A stretch of DNA of 64,000 nucleotides from an uncultured Bacteroides sp. Its GTDB lineage: Bacteria; Bacteroidota; Bacteroidia; Bacteroidales; Bacteroidaceae. The translations under genes were made by a program, and so were the position numbers. This document shows positions 35,064 to 44,020 of this stretch, piece after piece (within the stretch, counting starts at the first letter, position 1; each line of letters begins with the position of its first letter). The stretch spans positions 3,253,258 through 3,317,257 of the forward strand of contig NZ_OY782578.1 in NCBI RefSeq assembly GCF_963677945.1, read 5' to 3'. A model generated the notes under the pieces. It did no database searches. It was not told the origin of the DNA and was given only the letters and a program-made list of their open reading frames with translations.

Positions 35064-36233
35064 TTATTCCCAATACCAGCTAACCTGATTCCAACCAGCT
35101 GCATTATACCAGGAAAGTGTTTTAAAGAAACTATTATATGTGGTTTGGCTTGCATTAGGTATGTATGCTCCTAAACCACTAAAATGATTAGAATCTATCT
35201 TCAAATTAATAAAATAATCTGTTGCCTTTTTATAGACCACAGTTGCATTCAATTGTGTTTGGAAAGCACTCCATTCATCAGTGGTTGCAATACTTTGAAT
35301 TATATGTCCAAAGTCGTATGCAAAATGCTTGTTTGTGCTTTCACGATCATATAACTGAATACTACTAGAAACAAAGGTACCAACTTCAGAAGTATGAGCA
35401 GCAATGATTTTCTTTGTTGCCGCAGCCAGATTATCCATTTCACTACATTTAGTCATTGCAATTGTTGCTGATTTATATTCTCCGCTCATTGCATTGTAAT
35501 AATCATAAAAGCTAGATGCTATCTTTTGATAATTTTTATTTGTACTAAACATTGGTTCTATAATCTGATCATAAGGAAAGCCGTCAGTAATAACTTCAGC
35601 AGGAGAAGCTATCAGATAATCTGTATAATCCTTCAATTCATAAGCAACCTCAACGCCACTCATCAAACAGGCATCAAACATGATAAAATCAAGATGGGGA
35701 GCTCCAGATATAGCAGTCGCTAAATCAGGAATATCCATATAATGAGTTTCATCTCCTTGAGTTGTTGTTGATTGATCCTGCCCAAACCAGCGTGTAGTAA
35801 TTGTTTTTGTTATTGGCGTAGGAACCCAGCTATATCCATGTGACCAAAGAACCAGTCCATAACTATCGGCAGGATAAGATGTGTAAACATCAGATAGAAT
35901 GCCTTTCATTACAGAAACATCTACTGAATTCTGCTCAGAATAATATTTAACCGTTTCTTTGGTTACAGTACCATTACTATTCTTTTTCAGTTTATATAAA
36001 ACGGGGGATTTACTAGTATCATCAAGATAAATCAACAAATTACCTGTTACTTTTGCTGTTTTATATCCGGACATCATACTGTCAATATTAGCTTCAACAT
36101 TTGATGTTAGGCTATTATCTGCAATCATATATACCAACACAGTACGATTATTTGCCGCACTAGGAGTTGGGTCATCATGATGACAAGCACTGAGTACAAT
36201 TATGCCTAATAATAGTAGAAACAGCTTTTTCAT
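35064..36233 (-). CDS. Clostripain-related (peptidase C11) lipoprotein
   Basis: 389 residues. Lipobox LSAC with Cys17, followed by HHDDPTPS. Peptidase C11 fold: the catalytic His lies in LVLWSHGYSW and the catalytic Cys in FIMFDACLMSGVEVAYEL; PAEVITDGFPY is also typical. Members cleave after basic residues and are often secreted or surface-attached; several gut Bacteroidota have lipoprotein forms. Predicted location is outside the cytoplasm, tethered to a membrane. Lies between a small exported protein gene (25 bases upstream) and fkp (41 bases downstream), probably in one transcript. Why it is joined with fkp is unclear. Confidence 0.88.
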   Translation of the reverse strand: MKKLFLLLLGIIVLSACHHDDPTPSAANNRTVLVYMIADNSLTSNVEANIDSMMSGYKTAKVTGNLLIYLDDTSKSPVLYKLKKNSNGTVTKETVKYYSEQNSVDVSVMKGILSDVYTSYPADSYGLVLWSHGYSWVPTPITKTITTRWFGQDQSTTTQGDETHYMDIPDLATAISGAPHLDFIMFDACLMSGVEVAYELKDYTDYLIASPAEVITDGFPYDQIIEPMFSTNKNYQKIASSFYDYYNAMSGEYKSATIAMTKCSEMDNLAAATKKIIAAHTSEVGTFVSSSIQLYDRESTNKHFAYDFGHIIQSIATTDEWSAFQTQLNATVVYKKATDYFINLKIDSNHFSGLGAYIPNASQTTYNSFFKTLSWYNAAGWNQVSWYWE

Positions 36234-36258
36234 GATAATACATATAATGAGGAACTAA

Positions 36259-36654
36259 TTATTCCTCTGGTTTTTTAAATTGAAAATCTTTTTTTTCTAT
36301 TTTCTTGAAAGAAACTGATTTGTTTTTTTTGTATTTATCAGAAATCTTTTCAAATTCACTGGCTATCTTTTTCTGACTATCTGAAAAATAAATCATGCAA
36401 GTACGATTTGCTTCTCCTTTATTTTCAAGATAACTTTTAAGTTGATAGCTATATGATTCTCTTTTAGGAAGAAAACCTTCTGAAGTAAGACTAGCACTGT
36501 CTAAAACCTGAATTTCTGTGTAATAAACGATAGAATCAGTAAAAGAAGCAGAAATGCCAAATGCATAAACTGGCTGAGTTTTCTTTAATAAAGAGAACGA
36601 TGAGAGCACACATAGCATCACAATCGCAGGTAATACGTTTTTTATAAATTTCAT
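36259..36654 (-). CDS. Small exported protein of unknown function
   Basis: 131 residues. Hydrophobic N-terminus (about 6-24), either a signal peptide or an anchor. The rest has strand-like segments (YAFGISASFTDSIVYYTEIQ) and a Lys-rich C-terminus (KYKKNKSVSFKKIEKKDF). No family recognised. Likely first gene of the C11 protease-fkp transcript. Confidence 0.6.
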   Translation of the reverse strand: MKFIKNVLPAIVMLCVLSSFSLLKKTQPVYAFGISASFTDSIVYYTEIQVLDSASLTSEGFLPKRESYSYQLKSYLENKGEANRTCMIYFSDSQKKIASEFEKISDKYKKNKSVSFKKIEKKDFQFKKPEE

Positions 36655-36682
36655 GAATATGTTTTTTTATAATAGTTCGACA

Positions 36683-36712
36683 CAAAGATAACGAAAAGCA
36701 TAAAACACCAAA
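36683..36712 (-). promoter_or_regulatory. Predicted promoter of the small protein-C11-fkp operon
   Basis: Minus-strand TTTG (36709-36712), 18 bases, TATCTTTG (36683-36690). Start of transcription predicted near 36676, about 20 bases before the ATG. Confidence 0.6.
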
Positions 36713-36730
36713 GTAAAAATATGATAAAAA

Positions 36731-36764
36731 TAAAGCCGGATAACCTTTTGGTTAACCAGCTTTA
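36731..36764 (-). terminator. Terminator after rpoD
   Basis: Stem AAAGCTGGTTAACC with GGTTATCCGGCTTT on the minus strand (four-base loop, G-T pairs) followed by ATTTTTAT. Confidence 0.8.
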
Positions 36765-36795
36765 TATACTTTTTCTCAGAAATTGATTTTTTTAC

Positions 36796-37656
36796 TTATC
36801 CCAAATAGGATTTGAGCAATTTACTACGCGAATTTTGTCTTAATCGTCTAATAGCTTTTTCTTTAATCTGACGAACGCGCTCACGTGTGAGGCCAAATTT
36901 ATCGCCGATTTCTTCTAACGTCATTTCCTGCGTTTCAATACCGAAGAACATTTGGATAATTTCCTTTTCTCTGTCGGTTAACGTAGAAAGTGCTCTATCA
37001 ATTTCTTTGGCAAGAGATTCATTAACCAGAGAGCGATCCGCCATAGGTGAATCGTCATTGACCAACACATCCAAAAGACTGTTATCTTCTCCTTCAACAA
37101 AAGGTGCATCTACAGAAATATGTCTTCCTGACACTTTCAATGTATCTGAGATTTTGTCTACCGGAATATCAAGTTCATCTGCCAGTTCTTCAGGTGAAGG
37201 CTTACGCTCATTTTCTTGCTCAAACTTAGAGAAGGCTTTACTAATTTTATTTAGAGAGCCAACCTGGTTAAGCGGAAGACGAACAATACGAGATTGTTCA
37301 GCTAAAGCCTGAAGAATCGATTGACGAATCCACCACACAGCATAACTGATAAACTTAAAACCTCGCGTTTCGTCAAACTTCTCAGCTGCTTTAATCAGTC
37401 CTAAATTGCCTTCATTAATTAAGTCGGGCAAACTCAAACCTTGGTTTTGGTACTGTTTAGCTACGGATACAACGAAACGGAGATTTGCTCGTGTCAGTTT
37501 TTCTAATGCTACACGGTCTCCCTTACGAATGCGTTGGGCTAGTTCTACTTCTTCTTCTACAGTAATCAAGTCCTCACGACCGATTTCCTGAAGATACTTG
37601 TCAAGAGAAGCGCTCTCCCTGTTAGTGATACTTTTGGTAATCTTTAATTGTCTCAT
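36796..37656 (-). CDS. rpoD: Primary RNA polymerase sigma factor
   Basis: 286 residues from the ATG at 37656, the standard [15 protein letters not shown] start. Region 1.2 ([20 protein letters not shown]), region 2 with [20 protein letters not shown], region 3 and region 4.2 ([20 protein letters not shown]) are all present; region 1.1 is absent, as normal for Bacteroidota. This sigma factor reads TTTG/TAnnTTTG promoters, several of which are listed in this annotation. Monocistronic between two hairpins. Confidence 0.96.
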   Translation of the reverse strand: MRQLKITKSITNRESASLDKYLQEIGREDLITVEEEVELAQRIRKGDRVALEKLTRANLRFVVSVAKQYQNQGLSLPDLINEGNLGLIKAAEKFDETRGFKFISYAVWWIRQSILQALAEQSRIVRLPLNQVGSLNKISKAFSKFEQENERKPSPEELADELDIPVDKISDTLKVSGRHISVDAPFVEGEDNSLLDVLVNDDSPMADRSLVNESLAKEIDRALSTLTDREKEIIQMFFGIETQEMTLEEIGDKFGLTRERVRQIKEKAIRRLRQNSRSKLLKSYLG

Positions 37657-37680
37657 GCTTATAAAACAAATTTGGAAGGA

Positions 37681-37688
37681 CAAAGTTA
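37681..37688 (-). promoter_or_regulatory. Possible -7 box of rpoD
   Basis: Minus-strand TAACTTTG fits TAnnTTTG, 24 bases before the ATG. No clear TTTG upstream at 19-21 bases. Confidence 0.45.
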
Positions 37689-37756
37689 CAACAAAATATT
37701 CATATTTAACGAAATATATAAAGCTATTTTATTTTTTTATAGTATAAAAACGAAGA

Positions 37757-37805
37757 TTACACAGATTTGTTCAGAATTAAATATAATCCGTTCAAATCTG
37801 TGTAA
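37757..37805 (-). terminator. Inverted repeat between degP and rpoD, possible terminator
   Basis: Perfect 13-base arms TTACACAGATTTG and CAAATCTGTGTAA with a 23-base loop, 25 bases past the degP stop. The minus-strand tail (CTTCGTTTTTA) is only moderately T-rich, so a regulatory role is also possible. Confidence 0.5.
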
Positions 37806-37829
37806 ACAGTCTATAAACCTAAGCTTATT

Positions 37830-39329
37830 CTATTTCGTTGATAAATCAACAGCATAATTAGCACGTTTACCGGAAGGAAACATACCAGTCATAAAGAGTA
37901 CTTGTTCTGGCGACTGAGTAGCTGCTTTAAACAAATCTTCAAATTCAGCTGTAGTATTAACTGGCTGACCATTAACCTTCAATATAATGAATCCTTTAGT
38001 TATCCCTGCATCTTTCATTTTACCACTTTGCACGCCTGTAACCTCCAGTCCATAACTAAGTTTCAGTTGTGCTTTCAAGTCACCAGGTAATTCTCTGAAC
38101 GCTGCACCTAAAATATCCATATCTGCATTTTTAACCACTTTGGTATTTCCTTGTGAATTCTTCAAAGTTACATCAAAGGTTTTTTCCTTTTTATCCCGAA
38201 CAACTTTCACCTTTATATTAGTTCCGGGAGTAAAGCGTGTGATTGTTTCCTGCAACTCGGCCATAGATTTAATATCTTTTCCATTAATAGCCACAATAAC
38301 ATCTTTTGCTTTCAAACCAGCATCAGCAGCAGAACCTCCATCTGTGACTTCATCAATATATACCCCATTGATTACTCCCAAATCCTTTTCTTTTGCGAGT
38401 TCGGCACTATTATCACCACCTCTGACACCTAACAAAGCACGTTGAACTGTACCATATTCTTTAAGGTCGGCAACTACTTTTTTCATTATTGTAGTTGGGA
38501 TAGCAAATCCATAACCAGCATAAGATCCTGTTGGAGAATAAATAGCCGAATTAATTCCCACTAATTCTCCACGTGTATTTACCAAAGCGCCACCACTATT
38601 ACCTTGATTAATCGCAGCATCTGTCTGAATGAAGGATTCAATGCCTCCACCTCCCATGCCAAGGTTACGTGCTTTTGCACTAACAATACCAGCTGTTACA
38701 GTAGAAGATAAATTCAAAGGATTACCTACAGCAAGCACCCATTCACCAACCTTTAAGTCATCAGAATTTCCAACTGGAAGAGTTGGGAAGTCCTTTCCTT
38801 CTATTTTAATCAAAGCTAAGTCTGTTGCAGCATCGGCACCAATCAGACGAGCCTTAAATTCTCGCTTATCATTAAGTGTCACTGTGATTACATCACTATT
38901 ATCTATTACGTGGTTATTAGTAACGATATATCCATCGTTTGAGATGATTACACCAGAACCAATACCAACTTTAGGAGGTTGTTGCACTTGTCTTTGCTGA
39001 CGTCCCCCATTACCATTTCCAAAAAAATCGCCAAAGAAGTCACTAAAAGGATCTTGCACATCTACTGTTGTAGTTTTCGCATTGATTGTTGATTTTATGT
39101 GAACAACAGCATGAACCGAATTCTCCGCAGCAAAAGTAAAATCCACTGGTGAAGCATCAGAAGCATTGAAGCTGGCACGATGAACATTAGGGTTTTGCGG
39201 AAACATTTCTTCAAATGCCATATTTGCTTTTTTAGGAGCAACCAAAGAATAAGTTGTTACTGCTGCAACTCCAGAACTGAGAGCGATCACAAGTCCTAAA
39301 CCTAAGATGTTTTTCGTTTTCTGTTTCAT
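37830..39329 (-). CDS. degP: Periplasmic Do/HtrA-type serine protease
   Basis: 499 residues. N-terminal hydrophobic signal or anchor (about 8-30). Trypsin-like domain with catalytic His in IVTNNHVIDN, Asp in AATDLALIKI and Ser in INQGNSGGALVN; a Gly/Gln-rich loop precedes it (FFGNGNGGRQQRQVQQPP). Two PDZ domains follow (about 290-385 and 405-495; GGSAADAGLKAKDVIVAING and GITKGFIILKVNGQPV). It degrades or refolds misfolded envelope proteins. Long leader: the best -7 box lies about 160 bases upstream. Single-gene unit. Confidence 0.95.
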   Translation of the reverse strand: MKQKTKNILGLGLVIALSSGVAAVTTYSLVAPKKANMAFEEMFPQNPNVHRASFNASDASPVDFTFAAENSVHAVVHIKSTINAKTTTVDVQDPFSDFFGDFFGNGNGGRQQRQVQQPPKVGIGSGVIISNDGYIVTNNHVIDNSDVITVTLNDKREFKARLIGADAATDLALIKIEGKDFPTLPVGNSDDLKVGEWVLAVGNPLNLSSTVTAGIVSAKARNLGMGGGGIESFIQTDAAINQGNSGGALVNTRGELVGINSAIYSPTGSYAGYGFAIPTTIMKKVVADLKEYGTVQRALLGVRGGDNSAELAKEKDLGVINGVYIDEVTDGGSAADAGLKAKDVIVAINGKDIKSMAELQETITRFTPGTNIKVKVVRDKKEKTFDVTLKNSQGNTKVVKNADMDILGAAFRELPGDLKAQLKLSYGLEVTGVQSGKMKDAGITKGFIILKVNGQPVNTTAEFEDLFKAATQSPEQVLFMTGMFPSGKRANYAVDLSTK

Positions 39330-39489
39330 ATTATTCTAACTATTAAATTTGTTAATATCTCGTTTGTGTTTAACTTTATCGACGTTAAATTAACAACAAA
39401 AATCAGTCAATTATTCAACATGTCATTCATTTTTGCTATCTTTTAACAGAGAAATAGAGCACTTAACAGCACTTAACGACAGAGACTGA

Positions 39490-39497
39490 CAAATTTA
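39490..39497 (-). promoter_or_regulatory. Possible -7 box of degP
   Basis: Minus-strand TAAATTTG fits TAnnTTTG; a TTTG lies 23 bases further upstream (39521-39524), slightly beyond the usual spacing. An envelope-stress sigma factor promoter is also possible and could not be recognised. Confidence 0.35.
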
Positions 39498-39540
39498 CAT
39501 TCGTTAGATGAGAAATGTGACAAAAAGAGGATGACAAAAG

Positions 39541-40866
39541 TTATTCCATATATTCAATTTCTAAATTCCATTTCCATTTATCAAAATAAAGATTCCCTTT
39601 TCTCCATTCAACCTCTCCGCGTTGAAAATCTACAGTTTCACTTCGAGAATATTTTTTTGCAGGAAAAAGCGAACTGGAATAGTCATCATTAACAATCATT
39701 CGATATGAATCTATACCGGTCATAAAGAAATATTTTTCATCCTGATTCTCAGATGGGAATAATCCAAAGGATTGGTCAACTGGTACCCACCCTACTCCTT
39801 CAAAATAAACCTGAGCCCAATCGTGCATATTTTTGCCTCCCGGATGCATCATAAATCCACTTTGAAACCTTGCAGGGATACCACAATAGCGAGCTAGAGT
39901 AATAAAAAGTAAGCTCACCTGCCCACAATCACCGTGTTTATTATCAAGCACATATTCCGGAATATTATCAAGAGTAGAATATTCCCGTGCCGATGCCCAT
40001 GGAATCTGATTAATCCACTCATATATCTTCTTGACTTTCAGAAGTGGATTTTGCTCATTGCCTACTATCTGTGTGGCAAGCTCTTTTATACGTGGGGTAA
40101 AAAGAATATGTTTCTCTCTTTCACTAGTATATTTCTTATATAAAGAAGTGTTCTTATTATAGGGCAATATATCTTCCGGTTTCAACTGATGCCATTCCGC
40201 AGATGAAGTATACTGATATTCTACAGAAAAAGTTGTAGCCTTGTCTTTTTCTTGTTTTTTCTCCATGTATATTGTAGAATGCTTGTACTTAGCAGGAGCT
40301 ATTGCATATTTATCTTCACTGGTATTTAATAGCTTCAAATTAGTTTGGCGAGGCTGATCTGTCCGAGGATAAGGTAACCAGCATCGAATAATTTCTCCTT
40401 CGGGAACAGCATTAGGCTGAACTGTCAATGAATATTTTACATGCATTTTTACCGGAAGAACTATATTTTCTTTTTTTGCCTTAACCGTACTCACAACTAA
40501 AGGTACATGAGTTAAATTCACTCTATCTTTACCATCTTCAGATATGCCATCTTTTGCATTTTTTATAGCAGCAGCTTTCTTATTGATACGAAAAAGATTT
40601 GGTGCTGCATTATAGAAATACATCTTTTCCCCATCAATAGTCATACATTCAAGTGATTTCTCATTTTCCCATTGAAGCATTTGTTCATCACTAACATTGG
40701 GGATATATTTACGAATATAATCAATGACCTGATCTCTGTTTTTAGAAAAATCAATTCGGGTACGATTCATCTTTTCTTGCTCAAAGCTAACCATAGATTC
40801 AGAATAAGAAACACATCCTGTAAGCAAAAACATCCCACACAGACTCAGCCAACATGCTTTCTTCAT
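39541..40866 (-). CDS. Transglutaminase-like (cysteine protease fold) lipoprotein
   Basis: 441 residues. Lipobox LLTGC with Cys18. The N-terminal half (to about 240) is beta-rich (MHVKYSLTVQPNAVPEGEI) and unassigned. The transglutaminase-like core is at about 265-375, with Cys in DNKHGDCGQVSLLFITLARY, His in GKNMHDWAQVYF and Asp in GWVPVDQSFG, so the catalytic triad is complete. Four bases separate it from the dipeptide epimerase gene; all three genes of this operon suggest processing of wall or other periplasmic peptides. Bacterial proteins of this fold are mostly peptidases; the substrate is unknown. Confidence 0.85.
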   Translation of the reverse strand: MKKACWLSLCGMFLLTGCVSYSESMVSFEQEKMNRTRIDFSKNRDQVIDYIRKYIPNVSDEQMLQWENEKSLECMTIDGEKMYFYNAAPNLFRINKKAAAIKNAKDGISEDGKDRVNLTHVPLVVSTVKAKKENIVLPVKMHVKYSLTVQPNAVPEGEIIRCWLPYPRTDQPRQTNLKLLNTSEDKYAIAPAKYKHSTIYMEKKQEKDKATTFSVEYQYTSSAEWHQLKPEDILPYNKNTSLYKKYTSEREKHILFTPRIKELATQIVGNEQNPLLKVKKIYEWINQIPWASAREYSTLDNIPEYVLDNKHGDCGQVSLLFITLARYCGIPARFQSGFMMHPGGKNMHDWAQVYFEGVGWVPVDQSFGLFPSENQDEKYFFMTGIDSYRMIVNDDYSSSLFPAKKYSRSETVDFQRGEVEWRKGNLYFDKWKWNLEIEYME

Positions 40867-40870
40867 ACAT

Positions 40871-42025
40871 CTATAGTTTTTTTATACCAATACCCGGAAG
40901 ATCATTTAAGGTTATCTTACCTTTTACTACTTCCATCCCTTTAAAGAGATCATTAGAAATTAGAAGATTACCATCCAAATCTGCAAAATCAACAGCAGGT
41001 GAGAATTGCGCAGCTGCAGAAACCGCACAAGACGTTTCAGTCATACACCCTACCATAATTCTCATACCTAAAGCTTTTCCTAACGTAACCATCTTCCAGG
41101 CTTCGCGCATTCCGGTACATTTCATTAATTTTATATTGATACCGGTAAAAACACCTTTTAATTTTGCAACATCACTCAATCGCTGAAGAGATTCATCTGC
41201 AAAGATAGGAAGTGGACTTTGTTGAGTAACCCAGGCAATATCATCAAGCTGAGCTTTTGGCATAGGCTGCTCAATCATTACAATACCTTGTTCTTTGAGC
41301 CATTGAATCATATCTAAAGCATGATATTTATCTTTCCAGCCCTGATTTGCATCTACAGCAATAGGTAACTGACTTACAGAACGAATGGCATTAATTATCT
41401 CTTTATCATTTTCGCGTCCAAGCTTTACTTTAAGGATATTAAATTTGTCTGCAACTTCCAGCGTCTTTTCTTTAACAACTTCGGCAGTATCAATACCTAT
41501 AGTATAGGTGGTAGAAGGAGCCTTTTCTTTATCAAGTCCCCATATCTTATACCAAGGTACATTTAGTAATTTTCCTACCAAGTCGTGAAGTGCAATATCA
41601 ACAGATGCTTTTGCTGCAGTATTTCCCGGCATAATACCATCTACATAAGCCAATATATCTTCCAATTGGAAAGGATCATTAAACTGTTCGAGATTTACTT
41701 TTTTAAGGAAAGCCATAACAGACTCTACAGACTCTCCCAAATAAGGAGGCATAGATGCTTCACCGTAACCTATTACTCCATCATATTCAATCTCTACTTG
41801 TACATCCGGCGTTGTAGTCCGGGAATAAGTTGCAACAGTGAAAACATGTTTCAGCTTTAAATCATATTGGCGAAAAGTTAGTTTCATCTTACCTAAATGA
41901 GAATGTTTATTAATTGAAAAAATAGAGTTAATTGATTCACCGGCTAGTGCACCTTGCATAGCTACCCCGGAGCCGATAGCAACTAATGCGGCGGTCTTTA
42001 TAAATTGTCTTCTGTCCTGACTCAT
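40871..42025 (-). CDS. Tat-exported dipeptide epimerase (L-Ala-D/L-Glu type), enolase superfamily
   Basis: 384 residues. The N-terminus has a twin-arginine motif, QDRRQFIKTAALVAIG, then ends the leader near ALAGES. The enolase-superfamily barrel has both catalytic lysines (ILKVKLG and INIKLMKC) and the metal ligands in IAVDANQGW, MIEQP and FADESL; DLDGNLL closes the site. Family members epimerise L-Ala-D-Glu to L-Ala-L-Glu from peptidoglycan. It sits 12 bases after an NlpC/P60 gene whose product would release that dipeptide. The Tat signal implies work in the periplasm, unlike the cytoplasmic E. coli enzyme. Exact substrate is inferred. Confidence 0.9.
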   Translation of the reverse strand: MSQDRRQFIKTAALVAIGSGVAMQGALAGESINSIFSINKHSHLGKMKLTFRQYDLKLKHVFTVATYSRTTTPDVQVEIEYDGVIGYGEASMPPYLGESVESVMAFLKKVNLEQFNDPFQLEDILAYVDGIMPGNTAAKASVDIALHDLVGKLLNVPWYKIWGLDKEKAPSTTYTIGIDTAEVVKEKTLEVADKFNILKVKLGRENDKEIINAIRSVSQLPIAVDANQGWKDKYHALDMIQWLKEQGIVMIEQPMPKAQLDDIAWVTQQSPLPIFADESLQRLSDVAKLKGVFTGINIKLMKCTGMREAWKMVTLGKALGMRIMVGCMTETSCAVSAAAQFSPAVDFADLDGNLLISNDLFKGMEVVKGKITLNDLPGIGIKKL

Positions 42026-42037
42026 AAGTCTTGGTTA

Positions 42038-43234
42038 TTATTGAGGTTGATAAAATGGATTAGATTTAAGAGTACTGATATCCGCTGTTCCAACATAACC
42101 GAGAATACGACCAGCACTTAATAATCTGTTAAGATTATATTGATCAAAGTCTTTATCGTCCGGATTGAAACTGCTTATATGCACATACCCTTGCGAGTGA
42201 ATGAATTTCTGATTACCTATATATATAGCTACATGTATTACTCGTTCTTTTTGTTCCACGGTTGCTTTTCGTCCGAAAAACAACAAATCACCAGGCTTCA
42301 GGTTATCAAATCCATTACTAATATCTATTCTTTCTCCCACATAAGCCATTTGAGATGCGTCACGAGGCAGAATAATCCCATTAAGGAACATTACCATTTT
42401 TACAAAGCCACTACAATCCATTGCTTTGGCAGACATTCCACCCCATATATAAGGAATTCCCATAAATGTCATTCCTGTTTTTATTATGCTATCAGCATTT
42501 ATCTTACCTCTATTTATCCATTGGCTTTCAGGCATGCCTGCAGATTTTGGTAGATAGGCCATTCTTCCATCAGGATATGAAACTTTATAAAATTCTCCCT
42601 CATTACCTTCCCATTTTAACATGTTGCCACTTACAAGATCTGATACTGTTTGAGAATTTAAATCAGGTTTTTCAAAAGTAAACCCATAATGAGAGGTTAC
42701 AACAATCTTATTAGCTGCATTCCAGGAATTATACTCTGTTTTAGTCATAGGAATAATACTAGATGTGTTCACCCAGGAAATGTAATTATCAGGAGTCTGT
42801 ATTCTGTACCATTCATCTTCTTGCAGTATCTTCACAGGCATACCCAATAATGCTTGGGTCATCATTTCACTGGCAAAGCTCACCTTCTTTCGAAGATTAG
42901 CCACAGATACATTTACTATACCATATATCTTATCACCTAAAATGCTATCTGGCAACAATCGGAAGTTATCTACAATCTTATACTTCTTTTCAAGTAATAG
43001 AGAAATAAGCTCTGCTTTAGCTTCTGGTATGGAAGTTGAACCAAATAATGTAAGTGTCTTTCTTTTCTTTTTTACTTCAAGGTCAAAAACAACATTCCGT
43101 TTATCAGAAGCATACTTTTGTTCAACGGTTTCTATCACCTTTTTTATACGTTTGGGAAGGTCTTTAGCAAAAGTGTAATTGCACATTACAACTCCAGCAA
43201 ATAAAATGAGAAACAGAACTATACGTTTTTTCAT
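42038..43234 (-). CDS. NlpC/P60 peptidase with SH3-like domains (gamma-D-glutamyl endopeptidase type)
   Basis: About 398 residues. Signal peptide MKKRIVLFLILFAGVVMC; ATGs at 43234 and 43246 are both possible. Residues about 105-265 contain two SH3b-like domains (VNVSVANLRKKVSFASEMMT, and GFTFEKPDLNSQTVSDLVSG). The NlpC/P60 domain is at about 270-385, with catalytic Cys in MDCSGFVKMV, His in IHVAIYIG and a third polar residue in FIHSQGYVHI. Related Bacteroides enzymes cut gamma-D-Glu-diamino acid bonds of wall peptides. First gene of the operon with the dipeptide epimerase and transglutaminase-like lipoprotein. Confidence 0.92.
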   Translation of the reverse strand: MKKRIVLFLILFAGVVMCNYTFAKDLPKRIKKVIETVEQKYASDKRNVVFDLEVKKKRKTLTLFGSTSIPEAKAELISLLLEKKYKIVDNFRLLPDSILGDKIYGIVNVSVANLRKKVSFASEMMTQALLGMPVKILQEDEWYRIQTPDNYISWVNTSSIIPMTKTEYNSWNAANKIVVTSHYGFTFEKPDLNSQTVSDLVSGNMLKWEGNEGEFYKVSYPDGRMAYLPKSAGMPESQWINRGKINADSIIKTGMTFMGIPYIWGGMSAKAMDCSGFVKMVMFLNGIILPRDASQMAYVGERIDISNGFDNLKPGDLLFFGRKATVEQKERVIHVAIYIGNQKFIHSQGYVHISSFNPDDKDFDQYNLNRLLSAGRILGYVGTADISTLKSNPFYQPQ

Positions 43235-43266
43235 TTTAAGAAGCATTAAAAGATTATCTTAATACA

Positions 43267-43274
43267 CAAAGGTA
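43267..43274 (-). promoter_or_regulatory. -7 box of the wall-peptide operon
   Basis: Minus-strand TACCTTTG fits TAnnTTTG, predicting a start of transcription near 43260. No TTTG at 19-21 bases upstream; the palindrome array begins about 70 bases further up and could carry an activator or repressor site. Confidence 0.5.
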
Positions 43275-43345
43275 TTATTATTTTTATCAACAGATACATT
43301 TTATTAGTTTTTTTAAGATTTAAATTATTGATGTATCATTTTAAT

Positions 43346-43430
43346 TTAGACCCCCATCTAAACCTTTTTTAGATGGGGGTCTAAAATGTTTTAGATCCGG
43401 GTCTAAGCTCTATTGAGACCCGGGTCTCAA
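43346..43430. repeat. Array of four 16-base palindromes, period 22-23 bases
   Basis: Units at 43346-43361 (TTAGACCCCCATCTAA), 43369-43384 (TTAGATGGGGGTCTAA), 43391-43406 (TTAGATCCGGGTCTAA) and 43414-43429 (TGAGACCCGGGTCTCA). Spacing is 23, 22 and 23 bases, the same geometry as the array at 7780-7886 but with a GC-rich core. Units 1 and 2 are almost exact complements of each other. Confidence 0.9.
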
Positions 43431-43499
43431 TAAAAATATTAAATGATTAATTATAATATTCAATTTGCAATTATCTATCTAAAGCAAATTACACAAATT

Positions 43500-43534
43500 A
43501 TTCCTCAATAAATAAAATCCATTAGTGAATGGCT
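43500..43534. repeat. 35-base leader of inverted-repeat element copy B
   Basis: Matches 19691-19725 at 32 of 35 positions, with the same small CCATT/AATGG inverted repeat. Confidence 0.8.
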
Positions 43535-43586
43535 GAAATTTATTCTTGAATGGTTTTAATACTCACGCCGAACTTTTTTGAAAAAG

Positions 43587-43939
43587 TCCATCACTCCCTC
43601 ACTTCTTTACATGTAACTACCTGATTAATTGACTTATAAATAGTAATTCCTATAATTTCATCTCTCACTTTACCATCACTTAACCATCACTTTTCAGAGC
43701 ATCCCTCACTTTTTCGAATCATTTTTTGCTGTTTCGTACATTTCGAAAACTAAGAAAATAAGAGCAAGGTATGCAATTCCAGCAAAATTTCTCATCTAAA
43801 AATGACTAATAGAGATCGAAAAGGTGAGGGTAACACCATTTTGTGATGGTTCTTGTGATAGTTCAGAATGCTACCCTCACTTCCTATAATACTAATTTAC
43901 AATGAATTGAATAATATTGGTGAGGGAGTGAGAGATGAA
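43587..43939. repeat. Long inverted-repeat element, copy B
   Basis: Begins TCCATCACTCCCTCACTT and ends with the near complement GTGAGGGAGTGAGAGATGAA. Inside are CCATCAC, CCCTCAC and complements in mirrored order, as in copy A. Arms are less alike than in copy A, suggesting an older copy. It lies directly upstream of rnpB; nothing indicates that it is part of that RNA. Confidence 0.8.
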
Positions 43940-44004
43940 TTAAAAAGAAATAAATATGAAGCAAAATATAAAACGATTAGAGCTGACTTCTCAAATATTT
44001 TCGT

Positions 44005-44012
44005 TATTTTTG
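44005..44012 (+). promoter_or_regulatory. -7 box of rnpB
   Basis: TATTTTTG fits TAnnTTTG and ends nine bases before the predicted 5' end of the RNA, the correct distance. Confidence 0.55.
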
Positions 44013-44020
44013 CAAAAGAA

